From a virus, in IMG/VR virus record IMGVR_UViG_3300025769_000280, positions 1 through 40,563 of that record: a stretch of 40,563 nt of DNA, one strand, 5' to 3'. The notes beneath the pieces are model-generated. The model was not told the origin of the DNA, ran no database searches, and saw only the letters and a list, made by a program, of their open reading frames with translations. The translations under genes were made by a program, and so were the position numbers. Positions within the stretch are counted from its first letter, which is position 1. Every line of letters starts with the position of its first letter. Of this stretch, positions 14,717-22,964 are shown piece after piece.

Positions 14717-15528
14717 GTAATAGGATCTGAACTCTTTGCTAGTTCGTTTTCAGTTTGTCTGGTGTAACTTGGGTTTAGTCCAGCACTTTCGAGAATATCA
14801 TCTCTAATGCTTTGATTTTTCTTTTCCAAGTTTAGCACTCTTGTAAAACTATTTGTGATTGCTGCAGTGTAGTAAGCAAATGGATTTTCACTTTTGCTTT
14901 CATCAAACTGTAGACCAATCTGTGTAAGTTGTAGCAGTGCTTGACTGCGCATTTCATCATTATAAGTATATCCGCGCCAGTTACTACGAGTACCATAGCG
15001 TTCACATAGTTTCATATACATGCGGGCAAGTTTGTTGGTAGTGCGTCCATGTGCTTTACTAAAGTTACCATTTTCTAGTCCACCTTCCCAGTGACTTTTA
15101 CCAACACAAACTGCAACATCATTGTCGTCCAGTCTGAAGTGTTGAAAAGGAGGGAAGTTACACTGGATGTGATGATCAGCAACAGTTTTAGGATTCTTTT
15201 TACGTCCAGGATGCAAGGGAACGTGATCATGTGTCATAACACGGAATACAACATCTTGCTTGTCAATTTTCTTCCAGTCCACAGCAAAATCTGCTTGCTT
15301 GACTTTTTGTCCTTCAGCACGAGCAGCCTCATATGCTTGTTTTTGCAAACGATCTGCTTGGTTGCGCTTTGCCTGTGCAATAGTGCGAATGTTAATTTTT
15401 TCTACATTTGGCAGTATAATGTCATAAACATCATCGCCTTCTGCAACAAAACTACTGTAAGTGTTCTTAGATAAATGAATTTCTTTCAACAAATCGCGAT
15501 TGTTGAGATAATTTTTCCTTTTGATCAT
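14713..15528 (-). CDS. 55: Late transcription sigma factor, gp55-like
   Basis: A 271-aa protein with T4 gp55 features in two parts. Residues 5-18 (KNYLNNRDLLKEIH) match the gp55 N-terminus (NYVNNKELL), and residues 163-245 (LARMYMKLCERYG, NWRGYTYNDEMRSQAL, FDESKSENPFAYYTAAITNS, LEKKNQSIRDDIL) match the core that binds RNA polymerase and the late -10 element. Between them lies an insertion of about 125 residues with His/Cys-rich patches, absent from T4 gp55 (185 aa). The C-terminus lacks the hydrophobic DFLYE-like tail by which T4 gp55 binds the gp45 clamp. It would direct transcription from the TATAAATA sites in this window. AAGGA precedes the ATG in a leader from the promoter at 15556-15584. 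Confidence 0.87.
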   Translation of the reverse strand: MIKRKNYLNNRDLLKEIHLSKNTYSSFVAEGDDVYDIILPNVEKINIRTIAQAKRNQADRLQKQAYEAARAEGQKVKQADFAVDWKKIDKQDVVFRVMTHDHVPLHPGRKKNPKTVADHHIQCNFPPFQHFRLDDNDVAVCVGKSHWEGGLENGNFSKAHGRTTNKLARMYMKLCERYGTRSNWRGYTYNDEMRSQALLQLTQIGLQFDESKSENPFAYYTAAITNSFTRVLNLEKKNQSIRDDILESAGLNPSYTRQTENELAKSSDPIT

Positions 15529-15538
15529 GTAATGTGAT

Positions 15539-15557
15539 TCCTTTTATATGCGTATAT
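15539..15557 (-). repeat. Shared 19-bp leader motif, copy 2
   Basis: On the minus strand this reads ATATACGCATATAAAAGGA and forms most of the predicted gp55 5' leader, ending in its ribosome binding site. It differs by one base from the element at 6116-6134, before the tape measure gene. Confidence 0.55.
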
Positions 15558-15584
15558 TATACAGCCTATAAATATACTTATCAA
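15556..15584 (-). promoter_or_regulatory. Consensus-like sigma70 promoter of the gp55-gp47-gp46 operon
   Basis: On the minus strand: TTGATA (15579-15584, 5/6), exactly 17 bases, then TATAAT (15556-15561, 6/6). The start would be near 15549, giving a leader of about 20 bases with AAGGA before the gp55 ATG. A plus-strand late promoter (15567-15574) lies inside its spacer. Confidence 0.82.
15567..15574 (+). promoter_or_regulatory. T4-type late promoter of the baseplate operon
   Basis: An exact TATAAATA 33 bases before the ATG at 15608. It is embedded in the spacer of the opposite-strand early promoter, so gp55-polymerase and host sigma70-polymerase cannot occupy the site together. It probably drives the run of plus-strand baseplate genes that follows. 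Confidence 0.78.
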
Positions 15585-15607
15585 GTAAAAAATTAAGGAT
15601 TTGATAA

Positions 15608-16426
15608 ATGGCATCACTATTTGATATGGGAGCAAAATTTGCTAAGAACCCACAGAACTTTGTACAAAATGCAGGTTCTCAGGTGCAAAGCATTGCGGCT
15701 AAAGCAATTCCAGCTGGATTGGATGCGAGTGCTGGTAGACTGTTTCAGAGTGGATTAAACTTTGGCGGAGCAAATATTCCTAGTCTTGCTGGTGGATTTA
15801 CAGCACAGTTTGCGCAGCAGGACAAGCGAGTAAGACTTGCACTAAGTCCTGGCAGTGGGCCTATGCTATATAAAGATCCTAACAATAATGTGCTTTCGCC
15901 TTTGGTATCAACAGGCGGAATACTATTCCCTTATACACCAACAGTTAGTATAAGTCACAGTGCGCAATATTCAGGAACACATCCAACACATAGCAACTAT
16001 GTGCAGCACAGTTACAATGCAAGCAGTGTAGATAGCATCACAGTAGACGGTTATTTTACAGCAAACGATCCTGATGAAGCAAAGTATGTAATGGCAGTAA
16101 TACACTTTTTGCGCAGTGCATATAAAATGTTTTTTGGAAATGATAGACTAGCAGGCACACCACCTCCAGTGCTAAGACTGAGTGGTCATGGTAGTTTAAA
16201 TTACAACAGTGTTCCTGTTGTGCTACAAAACTTTGCAGAAATTATGCCAGCAGACAGAGACTATATTGAAGTACCAGGCACAGGCACACTAATACCTACA
16301 TATCTACCAATAACACTTAACCTAATGCCAATATACAGCAAGAATCAAATCGGCAACTTTAATTTGGATAGTTTTGCAAGAGGCGATATGATCGGTTCGC
16401 CAAATGGATCGGGAGGAATGTTATAA
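15608..16426 (+). CDS. Baseplate tail-tube initiator/cap-like protein (gp48/gp54-like)
   Basis: A 272-aa protein. After an Ala/Gly-rich N-terminal part, residues 105-215 carry LFPYTPTVSISHSAQY, THPTHSNYVQHSYN, VDSITVDGYF, AVIHFLRSAYKMFFG and GTPPPVLRLSGHG. This series is seen in baseplate proteins related to the tail tube (T4 gp48/gp54), which cap the hub and start tube polymerisation. T4 has two such genes; only this one is visible here. It heads the baseplate operon behind a late promoter, with AAGGA before the ATG, and its stop shares one base with the next start (TAATG). The exact T4 counterpart (48 or 54) cannot be fixed by eye. Confidence 0.68.
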   Translation: MASLFDMGAKFAKNPQNFVQNAGSQVQSIAAKAIPAGLDASAGRLFQSGLNFGGANIPSLAGGFTAQFAQQDKRVRLALSPGSGPMLYKDPNNNVLSPLVSTGGILFPYTPTVSISHSAQYSGTHPTHSNYVQHSYNASSVDSITVDGYFTANDPDEAKYVMAVIHFLRSAYKMFFGNDRLAGTPPPVLRLSGHGSLNYNSVPVVLQNFAEIMPADRDYIEVPGTGTLIPTYLPITLNLMPIYSKNQIGNFNLDSFARGDMIGSPNGSGGML

Positions 16427-16728
16427 TGGCAGTTACATACACAGCAGATAGTCCGTATGCTAATACACAACAACATAGTTATTATCTAGATATTCTGTCA
16501 CCACGCTTTATTCGTCCTTCAAAAGACGATGTGTTGCACACACTAACACTGGTGCATCAGTACAGACCTGATCTACTAGCGTTTGACTTGTATAAAAATT
16601 CAAACCTGTGGTGGGTATTCCAAGCCCGTAATCCAAATGCATTTGAAGATCCTGTTTGGGATTTCCGTGCTGGTGTAAGATTTTACATTCCTAAAAAGGA
16701 TAGAATAGAACAGACGTTGGGAATCTAA
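16426..16728 (+). CDS. 53: Baseplate wedge protein gp53-like
   Basis: A 100-aa protein with the gp53 core (YRPDLLAFDLYKNSNLWWVF, then PVWDFRAGVRFYIPKKDRI). This is a LysM-like fold in which the protein clamps the wedge (gp25, gp6, gp7) to neighbouring wedges in T4. T4 gp53 is 196 residues, so this is the short form common in distant T4-like phages. The start overlaps the previous stop by one base (TAATG), and the next gene starts one base after its stop, showing tight translational coupling in the baseplate operon. Confidence 0.88.
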   Translation: MAVTYTADSPYANTQQHSYYLDILSPRFIRPSKDDVLHTLTLVHQYRPDLLAFDLYKNSNLWWVFQARNPNAFEDPVWDFRAGVRFYIPKKDRIEQTLGI

Positions 16729-16729
16729 C

Positions 16730-19663
16730 ATGGCAAAAAAAATAGTCACCTTACCCAATGGTACTACTTACGAATATGATACAGACACAGGCACCGGCAC
16801 ACTTATTAAGCAAGGTGATCCACTTATTGGCGGCACCAATAATCCTGTACCAGACGATTTCAGTCTTTATGAACCGCCGGCTGCAAATCCTATTAACATA
16901 CCTGCAGGAACACCGGTAACTGATGCCGCCAAGATTGACTGGAGCGATGTTGTTGTTGATGACGGGTTAAATGATAATGCTGAAAACTTTGCAAATGTAG
17001 AACCTATAGGACAAACAAGTTATCCTTATAAAAAACCTAGCCCAGATGCACCTGAGGAAGTATTTGTTGACAACGACGAAGTGGAATCAGGAGTAAGCGG
17101 AAGAGTAGTTGGAGGAACAGACGGCAGTGACACAGGCGCACCTCCAGGATTAAACAAAGACTCTAGATCAATTACTAAGGTTAATAATGCTAAGGATGCA
17201 GCAGGTATTGACGGCGCTACGCCTACGTTTGATGCTGACTTATCTAAAATAGAAATAAATCCTAGACCAAATGAACTTAACAAGTTTGGCAGCGTTACAT
17301 ATAACATTGCACTGTATATGATTAATAGCAAGAGTTATGTTAATTTAATGACTGCACCAAGTACACCAGAAGCAGTTATACAAGACAGTATATTATTAAT
17401 GCGCAGCGGCGGCGTAGGCAGTGACAATCAAGATAATGCTATCGCTGCTAGTTTAGGAATTGATAATAGTTTTTTCATTGATGACCTTGAAGTCACAACC
17501 ATCAGTGCAGGCCCTAGCAAATTTAAGCAAAATACAAACGCAACGGACATTCGTTTTACAATAACAGAACCGCGCGGTGTGACACTTTTAGAAAAATTGC
17601 AAACTGCAGCCAAAATAACATTGGCTAGTACTAAGGAACAATACATTCATGCTCCTTACCTATTAGAAATTAAATTCAAAGGCTACGATGAACTAGGACA
17701 ACCAATGGCGGCTTCTAGTAGGCCTAAATATATACCTATCAAAATAAATGATATTAGTTTTGAAGTCACTGCAATGGGCACTGTATATTCAGTAACTGCA
17801 ATGCCATTTGCACATAAACTGTTTGGACAAATTAATAGTACAATACCAATGAATATAGAACTTACAGCAGGCACGATTGGTAATATATTCAGTGATCCTA
17901 TTCAAAACTTTACAACGGAAACTGTAGAAACTCGTGTGCCAGGCTCGGCACCGCCTAATCAACAACCAGAAACAATTAAAACTGAAAAAGTAAAATATGG
18001 TGACAGTTATAAGACACTTGCTGATGCACTTACAGATTATCAAAAGAAACGCACAAAAGAAACTGTAAAAGTTAGCAAAGAACGCCAAGGACCTCAAGGC
18101 CCTAGCGGCGGCTTTACTGAAGAAAAGATCCCGGCTGCAGCAAAAGGATATGACACTTATAGTTTTACACTGGCAACTGAAATTGCAAATGCAAAACTAA
18201 ATGTGGACGCTATCTTTGATGCGCTGGATAGCCCAACACCGACTGGTCAGAAAAAAGATGATGGCAAAGCCAACAAGAGTCAGTTTCAAGCATACGCCGA
18301 AGGCTTTAAAGGCAGTGTTAGCATAGACAAAGACAAGAAAACATTTAAAATTAATGCCGGTACTGATATTACCAAATTGTTAAATCTTGTTATTATGCAC
18401 AGTGATTACATGGATAAAAACATAATCGAAAATCCAGAACAAGCTGCAGCCAGCGGCGAGCCTATTAAATGGTTTAAAGTCAAGCCCATAATAAAAAGTG
18501 CTGAAGGCGATGGCAAGGGATATGATGACAAAGATGGAAGATACAAATATCATATTGAATATGTTGTAGAACCAAGTGTGATTTATTACCATGATTTTCC
18601 ATGGGCTAAGAAAAGCAAACCCTCGGGCAACGGTGTACACAAAGTTTATGACTATATTTTCAGTGGAAAAAATACTGAAGTTTTAAATTTTGATTTAAAA
18701 TTTAGAAGTGCGTTTATGCAAACCATGACTGCTGGCACTGGCAGTCCTTTTGCAAACAAAAATGCAGACAACCCTTTTATACCACAAGTAAAAGAACAAC
18801 CACAGAGTCTTGAAGGTAACACTACTAATGGTGCAGATAGTTTAAATCGAGCGAGAGCAAAAGACTTGTTCAGCACAGTTATGAGTGACGGTGTTGACAT
18901 GGTAGAATTAAGTTTAGGCATTGTAGGCGATCCAGCATACTTTACTACCAGTGATTTTTACTGGCAGGATCGTGTAAGACAAGGCAGGCAGTACACGGAA
19001 GCATTCATGCCAGATGGCACAATAAACTATGAACTTAGTCAACCATATGTTCAAATAAATTTAAAAACACCAGTAGACTATGATGATATAAGTGGACTTG
19101 CAAACCCTAATACAGCAATTAACAGTAGTTTTAGCGGAGTATACAAGGTTACAGAAGTTACAAATAATTTTAGCGCAGGCATATTTCAACAAACACTGCG
19201 AGGCATAAGAGCACCTTTACAACCAGACGAAGTAGGTGTTGCTCGCAGTAAAGCAGATAATAAAAACAAAGAACGTGCAGCTCTTATAAAAGATGAAGAA
19301 AAAGCAAAAAATACTATAGAAGGTACACCAAACAATCCTGATAATGAATTTAGCGGCATAACTAAACAGCAGGCAACAGTGGTCGAAGATGGCGATTTCG
19401 CTGCTGGAGGCAATTACTATGAAGATGACGATGACGGACCGTATACTAGTGCAACAGTTAACAATGCACGAACTGCAGAGATTGCAAGAGGGCCTGATCA
19501 GTCTGTACAAACTATACCAGATGTAAATGCAGATTTAAGTAGTAGTTGGAATCCTCCTGCTGATGCATTACAAAATGAACCACCAGCATTTACACCAACA
19601 CCGACACCAGTTAGAGTTACAACAGCAGACTCACTGGTTAATCAAGATGTAGAGACAATATAA
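16730..19663 (+). CDS. 27: Large baseplate hub protein (gp27-like)
   Basis: A 977-aa protein placed where the hub is expected, directly before the spike. It has a poorly conserved, acidic N-terminal region (1-180). Hub-like beta domains follow: FGSVTYNIALYMINSKSYVN near 187, then FFIDDLEVTT, APYLLEIKFKGYDELGQPM and FEVTAMGTVYSVTAMPFAHK, and near 740-825 YFTTSDFYWQDR, PYVQINLKTPVDYD and FSGVYKVTEVTNNFSAGIF. The last ~150 residues are charged and disordered. T4 gp27 has 391 residues, so this form is more than twice as long. A gp27/gpD-type trimeric hub carrying the spike is the best reading, based on strand motifs and gene order. It ends one base before the spike start. Confidence 0.7.
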   Translation: MAKKIVTLPNGTTYEYDTDTGTGTLIKQGDPLIGGTNNPVPDDFSLYEPPAANPINIPAGTPVTDAAKIDWSDVVVDDGLNDNAENFANVEPIGQTSYPYKKPSPDAPEEVFVDNDEVESGVSGRVVGGTDGSDTGAPPGLNKDSRSITKVNNAKDAAGIDGATPTFDADLSKIEINPRPNELNKFGSVTYNIALYMINSKSYVNLMTAPSTPEAVIQDSILLMRSGGVGSDNQDNAIAASLGIDNSFFIDDLEVTTISAGPSKFKQNTNATDIRFTITEPRGVTLLEKLQTAAKITLASTKEQYIHAPYLLEIKFKGYDELGQPMAASSRPKYIPIKINDISFEVTAMGTVYSVTAMPFAHKLFGQINSTIPMNIELTAGTIGNIFSDPIQNFTTETVETRVPGSAPPNQQPETIKTEKVKYGDSYKTLADALTDYQKKRTKETVKVSKERQGPQGPSGGFTEEKIPAAAKGYDTYSFTLATEIANAKLNVDAIFDALDSPTPTGQKKDDGKANKSQFQAYAEGFKGSVSIDKDKKTFKINAGTDITKLLNLVIMHSDYMDKNIIENPEQAAASGEPIKWFKVKPIIKSAEGDGKGYDDKDGRYKYHIEYVVEPSVIYYHDFPWAKKSKPSGNGVHKVYDYIFSGKNTEVLNFDLKFRSAFMQTMTAGTGSPFANKNADNPFIPQVKEQPQSLEGNTTNGADSLNRARAKDLFSTVMSDGVDMVELSLGIVGDPAYFTTSDFYWQDRVRQGRQYTEAFMPDGTINYELSQPYVQINLKTPVDYDDISGLANPNTAINSSFSGVYKVTEVTNNFSAGIFQQTLRGIRAPLQPDEVGVARSKADNKNKERAALIKDEEKAKNTIEGTPNNPDNEFSGITKQQATVVEDGDFAAGGNYYEDDDDGPYTSATVNNARTAEIARGPDQSVQTIPDVNADLSSSWNPPADALQNEPPAFTPTPTPVRVTTADSLVNQDVETI

Positions 19664-19664
19664 T

Positions 19665-22532
19665 ATGGCAGTGGATATTACAAGACAAGGCACCAAAGGT
19701 GGCGATAGCGGTTATGATACCAGTCAACTAAGAGGTATCAGAGAAGAACGCGGCATTATCACTGGTGTTGTTAAAGCAAACGTGCATCCAACACACATGG
19801 GCGTAATTAAAATTTGGAATTCAACATTTAGTACTGATGAGAATGACAAAACACAGTGGCGCACAGTGCGTTACTGTACTCCTTTTTACAGTCGCGTTGA
19901 TAACAGTGGAGTAAGCGATACATACTTTGGCACGAAAGTAACTGCAGGTATTACTACACCTCCGCCGGACATTGGCACAAAAGTATTGGCATTTTTCCCT
20001 GAAGGACGTAACAGTGAAGGCTATTACTTTGCGTGTGTACCTGATTTATATATGATGCAGACACTGCCCGAAGCAACTATTAGTAATGGTGTAGCAACCG
20101 GCGAGTTTAATGACAGTCCCGCAGGTTCACATCATACAGGTAAGATTACAAATTGGCGTTCCCAGACTAGACCAGAAGATTTCTTTACACAGGACGTACA
20201 GGTTAAACAAGGACTTAGTGATGATCGTGTAAGAGGACTTAACAATAGTAATTACATGCGTGAAAGTCCTGCAGAGATTATTGGTATTGCAACCAAAGGT
20301 CGCAGAATAACAACTCAAGGACAAGATTTTACACAAACGTATGCTGCACAAATTAGAAATCCAGACACTGCTGATAAAACAATTTTACAAGGACTATTAG
20401 GACCCACCGCAAGACGCAAAGGGCATAGCATTGCATTAGATGACGGCGATATTGATGGAAACAGTAATCAGATACGTTTGCGTACCAGCACAGGACATCA
20501 ACTGTTATTAAATGACAGCGAAGGTGTTATCTATGTTGGCAACAGTGACGGTAGTTGTTGGATTGAACTAAGCAATGAAGGCACAATGGATGTGTATGCA
20601 CAGGACAGTATTAACTTCCGCAGCGCAAACATTAACTTTCATGCAGATGAAAATATTAAAATGCATGCCAAAGGATTCGCACAGATTGTTGCAGATCAAC
20701 AGTTGCATTTGCAAGGCACACAGGAAACATCAATTGTTACTGACGGCGAAGCGGGTATAAAAGCAAAGAAAAACTTGCATTTGTATAGTGAAAGCGAACT
20801 GTTCTCTACAAGCACTGGCGCAAGTTATCTTAATGCTGGAGGCAACATCAGTGTTGCTGGTAGTATGGTATTGCTACAAGGTCCTAAGACACAAGCAAAG
20901 CAAGCAAAGAAAGTAAGCGAAACACAAAAAGAAGATACTACTTACTTCCCAGACTTGGATCAGTTTATTCTCGATGAAGAAGAAATGGTAACAACAACTG
21001 TGGACAGAATTGTAACACACGAGCCTTTCCCATATCACAGTGTAATGAATACTGCTACACCTTATACCGGCGGACTTGGCGGCGCAAATGGACAACCAAC
21101 CAGCAACTATGGAATTGTTCCTGCAACTGTTACACAACCTACTGCAGTAACTAGTCCTGCAGCGGTTACTGGATCAGCATCGCCTGCTGCTACGGCAACT
21201 GGCACAAGTGGAGCAACAAGTTTAACTAGCGGCAACACTGGATTTGCTCAAGTAGCAGCCGCAGCAGGCATCAGTGAAGCAGAACTACAATCTCAAATCG
21301 GTGCTGCACAAAGCCAACTACAAGGTGCAGATTTTGATAAACTTATTAAAGATAGCAGTGGAAAAATTACAGGTCTTGCAGATCAACTCAGTGCAAATGC
21401 TCCGCAACTCACAGCAGGCTTGCAAAGTGCAATACCTAATTTACAAGATCAACTTGGTAGTGTATTGCAAACACCAAACATAAACAAGTTTCCTGTTACT
21501 GATCTAGTAGCACAAGCAAACACAGGATTTAGCGTTGGCGCACTGGATAGTTTTGATGTGCAAGGACTTAATGCTGCAGTTGTTAAACAAGTGGGCAGTG
21601 GTAATAATCCTGCGTTTGTTGACAGTGTAACAAAAAGTGTTGGTAAGTTTGGCTTTAACGTGGATCAACTTAAAGCACAAGGCTTTGTTCGTCCTGAAGC
21701 AGTGTTTAACGATCAACTTGCAGATAGCAGTGTATGGACAGGTAAAGCAGGCGCAAGCAGTCTTAACAAATTACTAAGCAATGCGCCGCTACAAGAAAGT
21801 ATTCAGCAGGGTGTAGTTGCAGCAGACTATCAGAAACTAGTTAACCTCGGAGGTATTAAAGCAACTGACGGTAAAAAAGAAGTTATGAGTATGCTTACTG
21901 CAAGTAATATTTCAACACCAGAAATCACTGCACAAGTAAGACAAGGAACACAAAACATTGAAAGTGTGTTGCCTAACACTACAAACATTGCCGGTGGCGA
22001 AGATGTTGCTAGTAAAGTAAAACAAAGTATGCAAACTGGTGCTGCAGCGAGTGATCGTGTTGAAAAAATTAAAGCGCCAGCGCCAAGTGTTCCTGAAACT
22101 ATTGCGACAACAAAAGATGATAAAGGTCGTATTACAGAACGCACAGTAAAGACTACTGGTGTGGATGAAGATGGATTTGAGTTCACTGAAACAAAGAGAG
22201 TTAAAGTAGATCCGGAAACAGGCAATGACTTGCTAGATGCACCAACTTCAACCGAAAGTGAACAAGATTTACAAGCAGGGTTAGACGCAGACTATGATGC
22301 AAAGGTACAGCGTGATCTTGCAATTGCTGCAGGCAAAGCAAAGCGTAAAGCAGAGCGCGATGCTAAAAAACCTGGTATTGCTAAACGTAGAGAATTTCTG
22401 AAACAAGCAGCCGCGCTGCGCAAGCAGTGGTGGGACGGCAGAAAAACACTATCTAAAGCAGACAGAGCAGCATTAGAAGCACAGATCAAATCACTTAAAG
22501 CGCAAGCAGATGCAGCAATAAAAGGAAATTAA
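19665..22532 (+). CDS. 5: Baseplate central spike, gp5/VgrG-like, without lysozyme
   Basis: A 955-aa protein. Residues 29-130 form the OB-fold of gp5/VgrG spikes (GIITGVVKANVHPTHMGVIK to GTKVLAFFPEGRNSEGYYFA and CVPD). Residues about 250-404 are short beta-strand repeats (IRLRTSTGHQLLLND, VIYVGNSDGSCWIELSN, TMDVYAQDSINFRS, NIKMHAKGFAQIVADQQLHL) that fit the triple-stranded beta-helix needle. T4 gp5 has a lysozyme domain between these parts; none is present here. The C-terminal half is Ala/Gln-rich with low complexity, then a Lys-rich helical end (KRKAERDAKKPGIAKRR). That extension is unusual, since T4 gp5 ends at the needle. It would puncture the outer membrane. Confidence 0.86.
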   Translation: MAVDITRQGTKGGDSGYDTSQLRGIREERGIITGVVKANVHPTHMGVIKIWNSTFSTDENDKTQWRTVRYCTPFYSRVDNSGVSDTYFGTKVTAGITTPPPDIGTKVLAFFPEGRNSEGYYFACVPDLYMMQTLPEATISNGVATGEFNDSPAGSHHTGKITNWRSQTRPEDFFTQDVQVKQGLSDDRVRGLNNSNYMRESPAEIIGIATKGRRITTQGQDFTQTYAAQIRNPDTADKTILQGLLGPTARRKGHSIALDDGDIDGNSNQIRLRTSTGHQLLLNDSEGVIYVGNSDGSCWIELSNEGTMDVYAQDSINFRSANINFHADENIKMHAKGFAQIVADQQLHLQGTQETSIVTDGEAGIKAKKNLHLYSESELFSTSTGASYLNAGGNISVAGSMVLLQGPKTQAKQAKKVSETQKEDTTYFPDLDQFILDEEEMVTTTVDRIVTHEPFPYHSVMNTATPYTGGLGGANGQPTSNYGIVPATVTQPTAVTSPAAVTGSASPAATATGTSGATSLTSGNTGFAQVAAAAGISEAELQSQIGAAQSQLQGADFDKLIKDSSGKITGLADQLSANAPQLTAGLQSAIPNLQDQLGSVLQTPNINKFPVTDLVAQANTGFSVGALDSFDVQGLNAAVVKQVGSGNNPAFVDSVTKSVGKFGFNVDQLKAQGFVRPEAVFNDQLADSSVWTGKAGASSLNKLLSNAPLQESIQQGVVAADYQKLVNLGGIKATDGKKEVMSMLTASNISTPEITAQVRQGTQNIESVLPNTTNIAGGEDVASKVKQSMQTGAAASDRVEKIKAPAPSVPETIATTKDDKGRITERTVKTTGVDEDGFEFTETKRVKVDPETGNDLLDAPTSTESEQDLQAGLDADYDAKVQRDLAIAAGKAKRKAERDAKKPGIAKRREFLKQAAALRKQWWDGRKTLSKADRAALEAQIKSLKAQADAAIKGN

Positions 22533-22533
22533 A

Positions 22534-22911
22534 ATGGCAATAGCAACATACAAAGGATTTAGTACAATAAGCAACAACTTTGGAAGTTCAAAGTTAACTG
22601 ATACTGATCTAATTAAACGAGATTTACTTAATCATTTTGCTATTCGCAAAGGTGAAAAACTAATGCGCGGCAACTTTGGTACTAGTTTGCGTGATTTAAT
22701 CATGGATCCACTAACAGAAGAAACAAAACAACTTATTATCGAAGAAGTAAACGCTGTTATTAACAACGATCCTAGGGTACGTCCAGAAGAAGTTACACTG
22801 GATGAATATGAAAATGGACTGCAAGTGCAAATAGTATTGCGCTATGTGCTTGACAATCAAGTTGAAAATCTACTAGTACGTTTTGACAGGCCCGATAACG
22901 CAGCAATATAA
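22534..22911 (+). CDS. 25: Baseplate wedge protein gp25
   Basis: A 125-aa protein of the gp25/W-lysozyme-like family, the conserved core of contractile baseplates and of type VI secretion (TssE). Characteristic parts are DLIKRDLLNHFAIRKGEKLM, RGNFGTSLRDLIMDPL and VNAVINNDPRV, including the family's EKLMRGNFG turn. T4 gp25 has 132 residues, so it is full length. It contacts gp53 and gp6 and starts sheath polymerisation. It starts one base after the spike gene stop and is followed by 53 bases carrying a possible late promoter before gp6. Confidence 0.96.
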   Translation: MAIATYKGFSTISNNFGSSKLTDTDLIKRDLLNHFAIRKGEKLMRGNFGTSLRDLIMDPLTEETKQLIIEEVNAVINNDPRVRPEEVTLDEYENGLQVQIVLRYVLDNQVENLLVRFDRPDNAAI

Positions 22912-22931
22912 TATACATACTTTATTCCGCA

Positions 22932-22939
22932 AATAAATA
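22932..22939 (+). promoter_or_regulatory. Possible late promoter before gp6
   Basis: AATAAATA differs from TATAAATA at the first base only. It lies 25 bases before the gp6 ATG in the largest gap of the baseplate operon, and AGGAA follows as ribosome site. The match is weak evidence in AT-rich DNA. Confidence 0.4.
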
Positions 22940-22964
22940 CTGCATAAGATAGGAATATGTAAAC

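Noticed and set aside
20280-22532. Lysozyme or peptidase domain in the spike protein
   Set aside because: I looked for a muramidase Glu/Asp motif or a HxH/NlpC-type motif between OB-fold and beta-helix and in the C-terminal half and saw none.
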